From Coriaria nepalensis (Eukaryota > Streptophyta > Magnoliopsida > Cucurbitales > Coriariaceae), in the NCBI GenBank assembly GCA_027186245.1, contig CP114487.1, positions 3,477,501-3,541,500 of the forward strand: DNA of 64,000 bases, given 5' to 3'. The position numbers were made by a program, and so were the translations under genes. The number at the start of each line of letters is the position of its first letter. The first letter of the stretch is position 1. This document shows positions 34,901-48,949 of this stretch, piece by piece. The notes beneath the pieces are model-generated. The model made no database searches, was not told where the DNA came from, and saw only the letters and a program-made list of their open reading frames with translations.

Positions 34901-37900
34901 AGATTTGGATGATGCTGGAGAAATGGTCACTCCAACCCCTAGAGTTAAACGAATCTTGTCTAGTCCGCGTTGCCTTCCACACATTGCACAGGTTAGATCT
35001 CATGCATTTTCATTTTAATCTAATAGGCCATAGTAGTATAGTCTCATTTTACCTAGAAGGGATGTGACTGTGAATAGGTGTGTGGCCTAGTGGACAAAGG
35101 TATTGATGTTAATAGCTCCAACTATCCAAGTATTTGTGAAGAAATCAATTGGACTTCTAATATTTGGGGTCAAAACTCAGTTGGTTTCTATAGCTTATTT
35201 GCAAATTGCTCCCACCATCTCTACTTCTGTTCATTTCTGAATTTTTACTTTCTCTACTTTCTGTGTTATTTTTAGTAGTTGGTTTGTGCATCCTTGTCCT
35301 TCCACCAATGGCATGTTGTTTTCAGTTATAAAGTGGCAGTGGCACTACAAACTCAAGTCTCAATGGCATTGACCTTGTCAATTTTTATTTTTTATTTTTT
35401 GTATGGTGTTGACTACTATAATTCTCTTTAAAATCATCACATTTTTTTAGCTTTGAAAGCTATAAACTCAGTACTCTTTATCTTTAATATAGGCCATGCT
35501 CTCTGGAGAGCCAAACATTGTAGAGTGTGCGGCTGCTTTGCTGAGAGCTGTTGTCACCAGAAATCCCAAGGCCATGATACGTCTTTACAGCACGGGTGCT
35601 TTTTATTTTGCCCTTGCATACCCTGGATCTAATCTGCTTTCAATTGCCCAACTATTCTCCCTGACACATGTCCATCAAGCATTTCATGGTGGCGAGGAAG
35701 CTGCAGTTTCCTCGTCATTGCCTCTGGCAAAGCGTAGTGTATTGGGTGGACTTCTTCCTGAATCCTTGCTATATGTTTTAGAGCGGAGTGGTCCTGCTGC
35801 ATTTGCTGCAGCCATGGTTTCTGATTCTGATACTCCAGAGATTATCTGGACCCACAAAATGAGAGCAGAAAATCTGATTCGACAGGTGTTACTTCTTGCT
35901 TTAATGTATCACTTGCTTCTGAATCTGACCCAAGTTCTATTTTGGCATTTAATAGGAAAGTAATATCCAAATCTGAATCTCATTTGCCAGGTTTTGCAGC
36001 ATCTTGTTGATTTTCCCCAGAAATTGTCACAACACTGCCATTCCCTGTATGATTATGCTCCTATGCCACCAGTCACATACCCAGAGTTAAAAGATGAAAT
36101 GTGGTGTCACCGATACTACCTTAGGAACCTATGTGATGAGATTCGGTTTCCAAACTGGCCAATAGTTGAACATGTTGAATTTCTGCAGTCATTACTTGTG
36201 ATGTGGCGTGAAGAGTTGACACGGAGACCAATGGATCTTTCAGAAGAAGAAGCTTGTAAAATATTAGAAATATCTTTGGAAGATGTATCGACTGATGATG
36301 CCAGTGAGAAGCACACTTCTACTATGAGTGATGAGACATCTATTTCTAGCATATCAAAGCAGATTGAGAATATTGATGAAGAAAAGCTTAAGAGGCAATA
36401 TCGGAAACTTGCTATGAAATACCATCCTGACAAAAATCCTGAGGGGAGGGATAAGTTCCTTGCAGTGCAGAAAGCATATGAACGGCTGCAGGTAAAAATC
36501 TACCTTCAAATAATTTTCCAAATTGTTAAAAAGAACCAGCAATAGAGCAGTGTGTGGAAGGTCTCTATGGCGATTAATTTCCCTGGATCTAGTTTTAGCA
36601 GCTGTTTTCATGCCATACAAACCCAAAATTTTCTTGTTTTCAAGATAATTTTGTAGTATGATAAAAGTTCAGTACTCTAAGCTTTGCTCTCTTTCAGCTT
36701 CTTTTAAAATTTCCCCTTTTTATCAGTTAAAAACCAGGACATAGTTTTCTAACTGTTGAACTCAGCAACCATACACCCCTTTGAGACATTTGTTTATGAG
36801 TTTATGTTTACGTTCTTCTATTTATCAAGTCCATGCATCTCTGGAATGGTGCATACAAGCTTCTATCTGGGATTGTCTAGGAGATTCCACCTTATTTATC
36901 TTTATATTTTCACCTAATAGGAGAAAGTTGTCATTCTGCATAGGCTGGTGGTCATAGACCTTTTTTCCCCCATAAACCTGATGATTGTTTTCAGGCTTTA
37001 TTTGAAATATTTCAGACTTACGTAGCTCCTTCAAGTTTTTAATTCCTTACCAATATTTATAGGCAACAATGCAAGGGTTGCAAGGTCCACAACCTTGGAG
37101 GCTGTTGCTTTTACTGAAAGGACAGTGTATCTTGTACAGACGCTACAGTGATGTTCTTGAGCCGTTTAAATATGCTGGCTACCCAATGTTGCTTAATGCA
37201 GTCACTGTGGACCAGGATGATAACAATTTCCTGTCATCAGATCGAGCACCACTCCTTGTTGCTGCATCAGAACTTATATGGCTGACGTAATTGCTTCATG
37301 TTCCCATATTATTCAATTACATTTTGCTCATTATATTTTGATGCAGATAAGACTAACTTGAGTATGTTTTGCTATTTCAGATGTGCATCATCCTCCTTGA
37401 ACGGGGAAGAGCTTGTGAGGGATGGTGGAATCAAACTTCTGGCAGTCCTTCTTTCCCGTTGCATGTGTGTAGTGCAGCCAGCAACGCCTGCAAATGAACC
37501 ATCAGCTATCATTGTTACCAATGTGATGCGAACTTTTTGTGTTTTGAGTCAATTTGAGAGTGCTAGGGTTGAGATCCTTGAATTTTCTGGACTTGTTGAT
37601 GACATAGTGCACTGTACTGAGCTTGAACTAGCACCTTCCGCTGTCAATGCAGCCCTCCAGACTATTGCCCGTGTTTCTGTGTCCTCTGACATGCAGGATG
37701 CATTTTTAAAAGCTGGTGTTCTATGGTAAGTCTGCTCATCCTTACCTTGGCTTTCAACATCTAAAATGCTTTATTTCAGCCATACTTCAGCTTCATAACT
37801 GTGTCCATCGCTAATTCATAAAACCGTAGCTTGGGTCAGGTGTGTGTTGTTCTCTGAATTTATGTTTGGTTTGGGATTCGGTTTATGTAAAATGTGTCTT

Positions 37901-40900
37901 GACTATGAAAATTAGAAGTTTAGTTTTAATGCATAAAACCTTCGTAATCCCTGCATTGTCAATGTTCATCATATATCTTTCCTGAATTTGATTTTATTTC
38001 AGGTATCTCATGCCATTGCTGCTTCAATATGACTCAACGGCTGAGGAGCATGACGAAACAGCATCCCATGGTGTTGGTGGAAGTGTTCAAATAGCAAAGA
38101 ACTTACATGCTGTACAAGCATCTCAGGCGCTCTCAAGGCTTAGTGGTTTGTGTATTGATGGGAGTCCTTCACCTTATAATCAGGCTGCAGCTGATGCTCT
38201 CATAAAACTGCTAACTCCTAGACTTGCTAGTCTTTTAAAAGATCAAGTACCAAGAGACCTCCTGTCGAAATTAAACACCAACTTGGAGTCTCCAGAGGTA
38301 TCATATGTACTATTTGTTCACCTTCTTTGTGTAAATGATTGAAGGTATGAAATTTTGGTTTCGTGCAAACGTTCAGGCCATTGATCTGAACTGGCTTTGT
38401 ATAAATCTGAAGTTGAATGATATTTACGATGAGATTCTTATTCATGGCATGCATATCTTATATGTGGGAAGGACTTGGTTCTCTTAGCATACTAGTATTT
38501 TTCGCAATGCATTTAGAAATCCACATGTAACCTCATAACCTTTGAGTTGTGAGTGGGTGAAAAAAGAGTTTTATCTTGTTCAATGCATGATGGCTTATTT
38601 GTAGTGTACATCTTTCCATAAAAGTGAATGCGTCCTCATCTTTAACTACCATGTCTATGCATATCTCTTATAATGGTTTCGATGCATAACAGGTGATACA
38701 TATTTAAGAGTATTGCCTTTCTTCTCTAAAATTAAAATTTCTCCTGTGGTATGTTTTAGTGAGTCATCTACCCCAAAACCTTGCCCGTATACTATCTTCA
38801 TTTTCATTCAAGCCTTATGTGAGTAGGCACAACTCTATATTTTACAGAAAGTGGTGGCTTACAAATAATGCATATTACGGAGTCTGCTAGTTGTATTTTT
38901 ATATTGATATGGTTCATTGCCACTCTTCGTAGAATATAAATTGTTTGGTTACTAAGTTGTCTTATTATATCGAATCTCTTTCATATCATGATTTATGTAT
39001 GATTGTTTCTTGTAGATCATCTGGAACTCTTCAACACGCACAGAGCTTTTGAAATTTGTGGATCAGCAACGAGCTAGTCAAGGTCCTGATGGTTCTTATG
39101 ACTTAAAAGCTTCACATGCCTTTCTTTATAAAGCACTATCAAAAGAGCTGTATGTTGGTAATGTTTACCTAAGGGTTTATAATGATCAGCCAGACTTTGA
39201 GATCAGTGAACCAGAGGCTTTCTGTGTTGCATTAGTGGATTTTATAGCTTATACCGTGCAAGCCATAGATTCTGATGCTCAGAAGAAAACTAGCACTAAT
39301 GGAAATCTTGATGCCCAGGACGGACCCAGTTCAAAGGGTGGTTCGGATTTCCAGGATGAATTTAACCTCAGTGGTTCCTCCCCCCAGACATCTGAGGTTC
39401 ATCCTGATTTGGATTGTGGATCAGTTAATGAGCAACACATCCCTGATGAGATCTCTAATGCAACCGGAAAGAAGGAAGAATTTGACCTGGTTAAGAACCT
39501 TCAATCTAGTTTGACTGCCCTAAAGGTACTCTTTTCTTGACAAATGCATATTAATTAGAATACTTTAAATGTGTATTACAATTCTTTTCCCTCCCTAATT
39601 TGCAGAACTTGCTAACTGGCTATCCGACTTTAGCATCTGTATTTTCTTCTAAAGAAAAGCTATTACCTCTTTTTGAATGCTTTTCCGTGCCTGTTTCATC
39701 CGAAAGCAATATTCCTCAGCTATGTCTTAGTGTTATGTCACTATTGACTGCATATGCTCCCTGCCTGGAGGCGATGGTTGCTGATGGATCTAGTCTCCTC
39801 CTTTTGTTGCAAAATCTGCACTCTGCTCCAAATTGCCGGGAAGGGATTCTCCATGTACTTTATGCTTTGGCAAGCACAGCAGAACTTGCCTGGTCAGCTG
39901 CCAAGCATGGTGGAGTCGTGTATATTCTTGAACTTCTTTTGCCTCTGCGGGGTAGGTTCTAGTTTCTCCCACTTTACTTCTATTTGTTCTATCTGGAAGA
40001 TAAAAGTTTTATTAATTTTGTATGATTTGCAGAGGAAGTTCCCTTACAACAAAGAGCTGCCGCCGCCTCCTTGTTAGGAAAACTTGTTGCGCAGCCAATG
40101 CACGGGCCTAGAGTGGCTATAACTCTAGCACGGTTTCTTCCAGATGGCCTGGTATCAGTTATTAGGGATGGCCCTGGTGAAGCTGTTGTGGTTGCTCTGG
40201 AGCAGACTACAGAGACTCCAGAACTTGTGTGGACCCCAGCGATGGCTGCATCTTTGTCTGCCCAAATTTCTACTATGGCATCAGAGCTATACCGTGAACA
40301 AATGAAAGGTCGTGTTGTTGACTGGGATGTACCAGAGCAGGCGTCTAGTCAACAAGAAATGAGAGATGAGCCACAGGTATTATATGAAATGTCGCACAAC
40401 TCTTGTTATCAGCCTACGTTACTGCTAGTTAACACAATGGTTGCATGTTAATGCAGGTCGGAGGTATTTATGTGCGGCTCTTCTTAAAAGATCCCAAGTT
40501 TCCTTTGAGAAATCCAAAAAGATTTTTGGAAGGATTATTGGATCAGTACTTGTCATCTATTGCAGCCACTCATTATAATTCTCAGGCTGTTAACAGTGAG
40601 CTTCCTCTGCTCCTTTCTGCTGCTCTGGTTTCACTACTGCGAGTGCACCCAGCGCTCGCTGATCATGTAGGATACCTTGGATATGTGCCCAAACTTGTGG
40701 CTGCTGTGGCTTATGAAGCAAGAAGAGAAACAATGTCATCAGGGGAGGGAAGTAATGGTAACGGTGAGGACAGAACCCCTGAACCTGATGGATCCCAACA
40801 GCCTGCTCCAACTCCTCAAGAACGTGTTCGCCTTAGTTGTTTGCGTGTTCTGCATCAATTGGCAGCTAGTACCACTTGTGCAGAAGCAATGGCTGCAACC

Positions 40901-42535
40901 AGTGCAGGGACTCCTCAGGTATCTGTTCTTGCTGATTTCTTCCCCATCATGTTGTTTGAAGTGATGATTCCTTGACCATCCAAACTAGGCGGTCAACTAT
41001 TATGAATATAAATAAACTCACATTCAAGCTTGCATGTAAGCATTGATTGAATGCTACTATTATATTTTGTACTTTGAGATGTTTCTCTTACTATTATGCT
41101 TTTGGTAAATATAATCATTCCAGTGTGCATGTACTTATCATGCAGCTTGGGTATGCATTGTGATTTCAATGAATGATTTGAAAGATTTTTCATTTTGGGA
41201 TTTCTTTCTGATTCATTTTTAATACTGTTAGGGTCTTTTAGTGCCATACCCCCTTTCCTCCAGGGCTGATGAAGTGAGAAATTTGTATGAACTTTCATAT
41301 ATGCCCATGGTTTACTACAGAACCAACCCTTGTTTATGCCTTTTCTTTTCTTCTTTTTTTCTCTCTTCTGGTTTTTCCCAGGTTGTTCCACTTCTGATGA
41401 AGGCTATAGGATGGCCGGGAGGAAGCATCCTTGCTCTTGAGACCCTAAAGCGTGTGGTAGTTGCTGGAAATCGAGCCCGGGATGCACTTGTTGCCCAAGG
41501 GCTTAAGTGAGTAACTAACTACGCTATTTTATGTTTTACCCTCTTGGTCCAGTTGAACTAGTACAAGCATGTAAGGTGGATTTGGTCCAATAAATTATTT
41601 CTCCAATGCTGTAACATAGCTTGTAACTCAGAGCAACTTGGAAATTAGTTAAAACAAACTCTTGTGTCTTTATGTTCAAGTATAAACTATGCTTTAATGC
41701 CTTTCTTACGTACATTCCAGTCAAATGTTACGCATGAAAGTCTATGTCAACAACATACTGATATACACGAGTTATTAGGGTGTGGATGGTTGATTGGTAC
41801 ATGGATAATGTTGTCGATCAAGGCTTACAGTCTATTCAGATATGAAGTTTTCGTGAATTGTGAATATTAGATTCTGCTTTCTGACATTGTCGTGCATGTA
41901 TAATTTACAGGGTAGGCCTTGTTGAAGTGCTTCTTGGGCTTCTTGATTGGAGAGCTGGAGGAAGGAACGGACTTTGTGCTCAAATGAAGTGGAATGAATC
42001 TGAAGCATCTATTGGCCGCGTGCTTGCAATAGAGGTTAGAGATGGATTATTTAAATTTGGAATTGTTCCCAGAATATCCTTCTTTCCTAGACTCTTGCAC
42101 AGTTTATTTAGTACTTCAAATTATGAATTTGCATGTGTTGATATACAGGTATTGCATGCATTTGCAACTGAAGGGGCCTATTGTAGTAAAGTTCGGGATA
42201 TATTAAATGCCTCTGACGTAAGTATATCCACGCTCGTACAAATTGCTGTTAAGTTATTGGGAACAATGTAATTATAGCAAAGAAACGCCTTAATGGGTCT
42301 GAACTCTAAACATACGTACTGCATTTTGCAGGTGTGGAGTGCTTATAAAGACCAGAAACATGACCTCTTCCTACCCTCAAATGCTCAATCTGCAGCTGCT
42401 GGAGTTGCCGGTCTGATCGAGAATTCATCATCCCGAATAACATATGCCCTTACAGCGCCCCCACCGCAACCTTCTCATGCTCGACCTCCTGCTCCATCGT
42501 CATCTTTCTCAAACGGAAAGCATGATCAGTCTTGA
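28934..42535 (+). CDS. GRV2: DnaJ-domain endosomal protein GRV2 / RME-8 orthologue, 22 exons
   Basis: Exons: 28934-29350, 29930-30163, 30312-30399, 30496-30704, 30974-31075, 31148-31210, 31328-33502, 33912-34274, 34851-34991, 35493-35885, 35991-36491, 37063-37286, 37381-37725, 38003-38297, 39016-39525, 39606-39951, 40033-40376, 40457-40918, 41382-41506, 41911-42034, 42149-42217, 42332-42535. All introns are GT-AG, and the total of 7734 nt gives 2577 aa, close to the Arabidopsis protein. RME-8/GRV2 recruits Hsc70 to endosomes and is needed for vacuolar sorting and gravitropism. The N-terminus has the lipid-binding-like region ([19 protein letters not shown]). A GYF-like repeat ([17 protein letters not shown]) lies near residue 1147. 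The J domain has its HPD at 1540-1542 ([14 protein letters not shown]). Alpha-solenoid repeats fill the rest, and the tail is Pro/Ser-rich. It is uninterrupted and looks functional. The exact start is uncertain. Confidence 0.93.
33728..33746. repeat. C19 homopolymer in GRV2 intron 7
   Basis: Nineteen C in a row, next to CT-rich sequence (33536-33572 is CTCTCTTT-like). Length is likely to vary or be misread. Confidence 0.9.
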
Positions 42536-43054
42536 TTTTACTATGCCGCAGCTTCTGGTCTGTATGGTAAGCACACTGTATAGCTTTTGTTTTTTGTTTC
42601 TTTTTTGTTTAAATCCCTTCTTCTTGGGGATGAACACAGCTTTCCAATTTTCCCAGTTGTAAGGGGGTAAAATATTGTTCAATTTCCATTTGTAAAGAGG
42701 GGCTTGTAAATTGAGTCGGTCTTTTGTCCCGATCTTGGGTGATTTTGCGTGAATGTGTTGTAAAATTTACTTCTTTCAACTCAATATATTAGTTTTTCAT
42801 CAAGAAAATTGTATCTTTTGCTTGTGATTCTACTTTTATGATCCTAATAACTACTTCACAGATAAGATCGAGCAAATATCCAGTAATAGACATAATCCTT
42901 ATATTCAGCTTCCAAGTTTATTCCCGACGGCTATATATATTGTTGGTTGATGCAAATAAATTTTTTCAAGCTGATTTGTGAGTTCGAGGTGGTTGACTAA
43001 AAATTGCAAAGCTATTAAAAAGAAAGCCTATTTTGCAAAGCTATTAGAATATTT
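42536..43054 (+). other. GRV2 3' region and spacer
   Basis: Contains a possible 3' UTR with a candidate donor GTAAG near 42568. T-rich sequence follows, and an AT-rich spacer runs to the first retrotransposon boundary. No gene seen. Confidence 0.45.
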
Positions 43055-46000
43055 TGGTGAGTGCATGTTGATGTGCTAATGTGAACTGCGGATGTATCAA
43101 AAGTATCAAAATATTTTGAATTAAATTAAAATTACTCTTAAAAAAATATATCGATGACAATAAAGTAAAATATGATAAAATAAATGACATGAAAATAAAA
43201 AGAAAGTCTGAAAATAATTTGACTACATGAAAGTAAAGGCGACTGAATCTAATAGAAAATTAAAAGACTCCAGATTTTTGGATATTAGATCTGTTGAATC
43301 ATAACAATAAAATATACGTATAAAAAAATTCATATGATAAAATTGATATTGAATATTGAATGAACATTCAATTCAAATCATCTAAGTTAGAGCTTATAGA
43401 GCAAAAGAAAGACCAAGTAGTTTTGTACGGGTTAATGCTTGAGATACGACTAAACTAAAAGGCATCAATTGGTTTTGCGGGTTGAAACTTGTAGTAAAGC
43501 GAATAATTGGTTTCTTGCGAGTTCTTCTTTTCCTTGACGGCGAGTAGAACTAGTTTCTTATGAGCTCATTGTCGTTATTTAGGGAGAGAGGATGTGCTGT
43601 TAAGACAAGTAGAATCAATTTTGTGTAAGTTCTTCATCCTTCCAGGTGGCGGCCTAGAACCGGTTTCGTGAAGCTCTTGGTCATGGTCTTGTTCTTTGGT
43701 GGAAAGCGCTATTTATAGAGGAAATGAAACCTCTCTTACTGGAAAGCCAAGCAAGTATATTTGGTGAACAAGTTTATGAGCTATTTTAGGAAGTTAACCA
43801 AGTCTATTGCTTGGTGAGTAAAGTAAAGAAGCTTTTGAAAAATCTATTTTCAAGCTTGAAAATTATCATTTAGTCCCTGAAAAATGTCTATCTTGGTAGA
43901 ATGTCCTAAACAAGCTTTTACATTTGCGGAGACACCCTTCAAATTTGCTAAAAATGTTAATCTATAAGTAATCTATAAGCGAAAGCGGTAATTTTAAAAT
44001 TTTCAGATCTAATTTGAAATATAGATTAAACTCATAGACATACATCAATATTGATTGTACAAATATATATTAAATATACATTTAACAGAAAACACAGAAA
44101 AATTCTAGAAAACTAAAAGATTAAGATGTAAGAAAACTTACTGATCTTAATATAGAACCGAATGAATCTCCTTACTCCTTTATCATGGCCAAATTCAATA
44201 GAAAGATTGAGGTGCCCAAGTGTTCATCTTTTAATCATAATTCACACAGTTAAGTTTGCTCAGTTGATTTTCTACTTTAGGATTCATCACATGATTTGAA
44301 GATCTCGTGAAAAAGATGGGGAACTTCTCTCTCTTTTACTTTAAGTTTCAACCAAGAGGAGGGATAAGCATATGATTTTTGGTCACTCTAATGGGTATTT
44401 ATAATGCTCTATTAGGTTTTAGGTTTCCTTACAACATTAAATTTCTGTAAACTAATTAAATAAATAATTGGTCGAACCCACCTAATGCATGGCCAACTAT
44501 ATCATGTGCTATGATCTATGGATATTAATCAACTATTTGATTAATTTGGCCCATGAAAATTTAATTAACAATTTTGCCCATTAACCCTTTAATGTTTAAT
44601 TGTTAATACGAATATTTAGAATTATTTTATTATTAAATAAAAGTTTTGTTGTAATTTGTTAATTTCTAATTAAATTAATGCACACTTAATTGTGTTAGAA
44701 GTGTTGCATTAAATTAAATTTAACAAATTAATTTTTACTATTTTTTCTTTATAGTCAAACTACAAGTCAAATTATTATTTTATTCTTAAAATGAAAATGG
44801 TATGTTTTCCCCTTAACCTCATAGAAAAGTTAAATGAGTTACATCTGAATTTTAATGTGCGTGACCAATTAGATTCTACATCTCGCCGGTAACACTTTAT
44901 GATTTTATTTAATTCATAATTAGATTTATTTATCTTTAAAACATATTTTAAACTAAATAATTAATTCAATTATCTCATGATTAATTAACTTAAACCTCTA
45001 AGTCAAGATTGACTTTAGAAAAGTGTCCAGGATACCTGAGATATGAGAAGTACACATTTTCCAAAAGAATCTATTGTGACTAACAACTGTACAATAATGA
45101 TACTTTCATTTAGCCAATGTCCTGATTCATCATATGACATTATTTAACTGTTAAATCATAATACACAAATCATATGAGTTGTTATATCTTTAATGAATAT
45201 AGACAATGGTTTTATTGAAACTGAAACTCTTTTCATACCATATTACATTGCAAGGATTTCATTGTTCAATAAAGTATATAACTCATAGGATTTATTTCCA
45301 AATACAAAAGCAATGAATCCTTTTTTGATCACCCATAATCTTCGTATACAATATTTCATACCCAAATGTTCACCATTGGCTAGGGCTAATTGGAATGATG
45401 TCAAAATATGAAACCCGACACATAAGACACCATAACGATCTCAAATCTAAGGACCAAATGTAATACAGTTACTAGATAATTCTCATTAACAGTAAGTATT
45501 AATTACCATTAAGAATTATCTAAGTGTTACGTTTAGTACTATTACGTTCACTAATACCAATTGCCATGAGATCAGATACCATAAATACTTTAGATGATGA
45601 ACTATGTGATTGTCTACCTAGATCATCAATATCTATTCTTGAGATCCTATGAGAATGAACAATTCGTATTTTTAAGCTTTAAGCAACTTGAGTTTCAATA
45701 AAAATGATTATGGTCTCCAAAATACATAACTTAAGTTACTAGACTTATCATAATATGTATTTATAGAACATAAAATATTAATTCCAACATAATTAGTAAA
45801 CATGATAAATGGATGAATGTTTTTACTATTATTGAACAAATAATAATATTATTAATATTTTTAATACGATTGTATCTCATAAAATATATACCCATCGAGT
45901 CTATCTTAATTGGCTTAACAGATATACTTTTGGAAAACCCCCTTGAATTGGTCAAAGTTTCCTCTTACTTTGCTGAAAAGCCCCTAAAACTAGTAAAAAG

Positions 46001-46226
46001 TGACTAAAGGGAAAGAAGGAAATTGGTTGCACAGCCAATTCGATCGTGTAGCTACATGATCGGCCAGCCGACCGGTCCTTGGACAAGTGGTCAACCGGTC
46101 CAAAGGGAAATAGCAATTTTGGCCATCTTTTTCCAATTGTTCTCCTTTTTTTACTCATGTAATCGATATATTTTATAGATTTTTCCACATCATCTGCCAC
46201 GTTTCAAAAAGATAAGGTTTGCATCA
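43055..46226 (-). repeat. Left (3') LTR of the gypsy element, split by insertion
   Basis: The segment 43055-43954 matches 50638 onward. After a foreign 1978-bp insert it resumes at 45933 (CCCTTGAATTGGTCAAAG against CTATTGAATTAGTCAAAA in the other LTR near 51463). Without the insert it is about 1194 bp, against 1130 bp for the partner. The host sequence at the join is an A-run on both sides, which may be the target-site duplication of the insert. Confidence 0.8.
43955..45932 (-). mobile_element. Solo LTR A (nested in the gypsy LTR)
   Basis: Begins TGTTAATCTATAAGTAATC and ends near GGCTTAACAGATATACTTTTGG. It matches 46873-48881 over its whole length. Shared blocks include GATTAAACTCATAGACATAC near the left end, ATTGTGACTAACAACTGTAC in the right half, and a TTCCAACATAATTA block near the right end. 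About 2 kb with no internal coding and A-runs at both edges point to a solo LTR left by unequal recombination. Orientation is inferred as minus. Confidence 0.7.
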
Positions 46227-46872
46227 ATAAATGCCCCAACTTTACTCTTCTTATTGAATAAATATGAAAATAGGATAAGTAAATGACATTGCAACTCTTG
46301 AATCTTTTATAAATACAACCTCTTCATCCTTATTTCTAGCTTCTAAATTGCCTAACCTTTCCTCATCCGGTTCACCTATTTGGCCATTGAGGTACTCTTC
46401 TATCTATCAGGTCGAATATTTCCTCTCGACACCCATTATGGCAGCCCCTGAGCCTGACCACTAGTCACACCCAATCACGACTCTTCTTCGATTCTTGCTT
46501 CGGTCCAGTTGGGCTGAAATGAGATGATTGCTAGTGTTTGGTTGGGTGATTAGTCAAATGGACAACTGATTACTCCCCTAGGGTCCATTACGATTTGGCC
46601 GGGGGTCTCCAAGCCGTTCCACATGTTCACATGAGTTGATTTTGAACAGTCAGTAGGTAGTCGGCAACAACCCACTGATCCAGTCCTTTTATAGACAAAG
46701 ATCTCAAATGGGCCACATAAGTATTAGCCATAGCGGGAAAAACGTTATAGTGATACTTTGCCTAAATACAAAGCAATCATTTGTCCGGTGATGTAATGAA
46801 TTGTGATACTTACAATATTCTTTGCCTCATATCTCATTAGCCAATGGAAATTTGAGGTCTAGTGGAATTTTT
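46227..46872. other. Gypsy interior left of solo LTR B
   Basis: Remaining internal sequence between the left LTR and the nested solo LTR. The plus strand shows short frames such as MAAPEPDH (46438), broken by stops, and the minus strand shows no pol motif. It should hold the 3' end of the gypsy interior but nothing recognisable remains. Confidence 0.4.
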
Positions 46873-48881
46873 TGTTGGTCTACAAGTAACCTACAAGCGG
46901 AAGCGATAATTTAAATTTTTTTTTGATCTAATCATAAATATGGATTAAACTCATAGACATACACCAAGATTGATCATATAAAAATATATATTTAACAGAA
47001 AGTACAAAAAGTTCTAGGAAATTAAAATATTAATATCTAAGAAAACTTACCGATCTTAATACATAACCAAACAAATCTCCTTTATCCTTCATCATGGTAG
47101 AATTCAATAGAAAGATTAAGGTGTCCATGTATTCACCCTTTAATCGTAATCCACACAATTCAGTTCAATCAGTTGATTTTCTACTCTAAGATTCATCATA
47201 TGATTTAAAGAGTTCATAAAAAGGAAATGGAAAAGTCTCATTTTTCTCACTATAGGATTTCGGCCAAGAGGCAATTAAATAACATGTGATTTTTTGCCAC
47301 CTAGTAGGGTATTTACAATACTCCACTAGGTCTAAGGTTTCCTAATCATATTAGGTTTACTTATAGTATTTTGTTTCCTTAACTAAGGAAATAATGGGCC
47401 AAACCCATTTATCATGGTCGGCCATACCATGGGTCATAAACCATGGATATAAATCAATTCTTTAATTAATTTAATCTATGAAATCCAATTAACAAATTGA
47501 CCCATTAACCCTTTAATGTCTAATTGCTAATGACAGATATTTAGGACACTTTTATAATTAAAAGTCCCAGTTTGAATTACTAGTTTTGAATTAAAGTAAT
47601 ATCATGCTTAGTTATGCTAGCAGAGCTGTACGATATTTAATAAATTAATAATTTATCATTTTTCCCTTATAGTCATATTATAAGACAAATTATGATTTTA
47701 CCCCTAAATCAAAACTGTTTTATTTCCTTATTCTTGTAGAAAACCTAATTAAGTTACTTTTTAACTTTAATGCATGTGACTCATTAGGTTCTACATCACG
47801 CCGGTAGGAGAATCTCATAACACTTTATGATTTTATTTAATTGATAATAAGATTTGTTTAACTTTAAAACATTTTTTAAACTAAACAAATAATTCAATCA
47901 CCTCATGATTAATTAACTTAAACATTTAAGCTAAGATTGACTTCTATCAAAGTGTCAAGGCTACCTAAGAGATGAGAAGTAAGCATATTTCAAAAGAACA
48001 TATTGTGACTAACAACTGTACAATAATGATTCTTCCATCTTGACATTGTTTAACTATTAAACCCTAATAGAAAAATCATATGAACTATTATATATTTAAT
48101 AAATATAGACAATGGATTTACTGAAACTTTTTTCATACCATACTACCTTGTAAGGATTTCAGTGTTTAATAAAGTATAAAACTTATAGGACTTATTTCCA
48201 AATATATAAGCAATAGATTCCCTCTTGATCACTCACAACCTTCATGTATAATATTTCATACCCAACAGTTTACCCCCATGTTCACCTTTTGCTAGGGCTA
48301 ATTGGAATGATGTCAAAGTATGAAACCCAGAACATAAGATACCATGATGATCTTAGGTCTAAGGACCACATATAATATAGTCACTAGATAATTCTTATTA
48401 ATAGTTAGTATTAATTACCATTAAGAATTATATAAGTATCACATTTAGTACCCTTAATCTATACTAAGCATCCACATAATTATCATGATGTTCAACTAAC
48501 ACCACTCGCCATGAGATTGGCCACCATAAACACTTTAGGTGATAAACTATGTGATTGTGTATCTGAATCATCAATGGTTATTCTTAAGATCCTATGACAA
48601 TGAAAAATTCATGTCTTTAAGCTTTAAGCAACTTGAGTCTCAATAAGCATGATCTCCATCACGGTCTCTAAAGTGCATAAATTAAGATACTGAACTTTAT
48701 TATAATATGTATTTATAGAACATAAGATATTAATTCCAACATAATTAATAAACATGATAAATGGATGAATGTCTTGACTATTATTGAACAAACAATAGTA
48801 TCGTTAATACTTAGAAATAAGATTATATCTCACAAAATATATACCAATCGGGTGTAATCTGATTAGCTTGACATGCATACA
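46873..48881 (-). mobile_element. Solo LTR B (nested in the gypsy interior)
   Basis: Starts TGTTGGTCTACAAG and ends near TTGACATGCATACA, about 2.0 kb. It is the better-preserved copy of the family seen at 43955-45932, with the same order of blocks throughout. As with copy A, no coding or partner LTR accompanies it. The two copies belong to one family but clearly differ by many substitutions, so they inserted independently or long ago. Confidence 0.7.
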
Positions 48882-48949
48882 CTTAAATTTTTAACTCCTT
48901 ATATTTCAATAAGATGTCAAATATTTTGCTTGCCTTGTTCAGATTGAAG

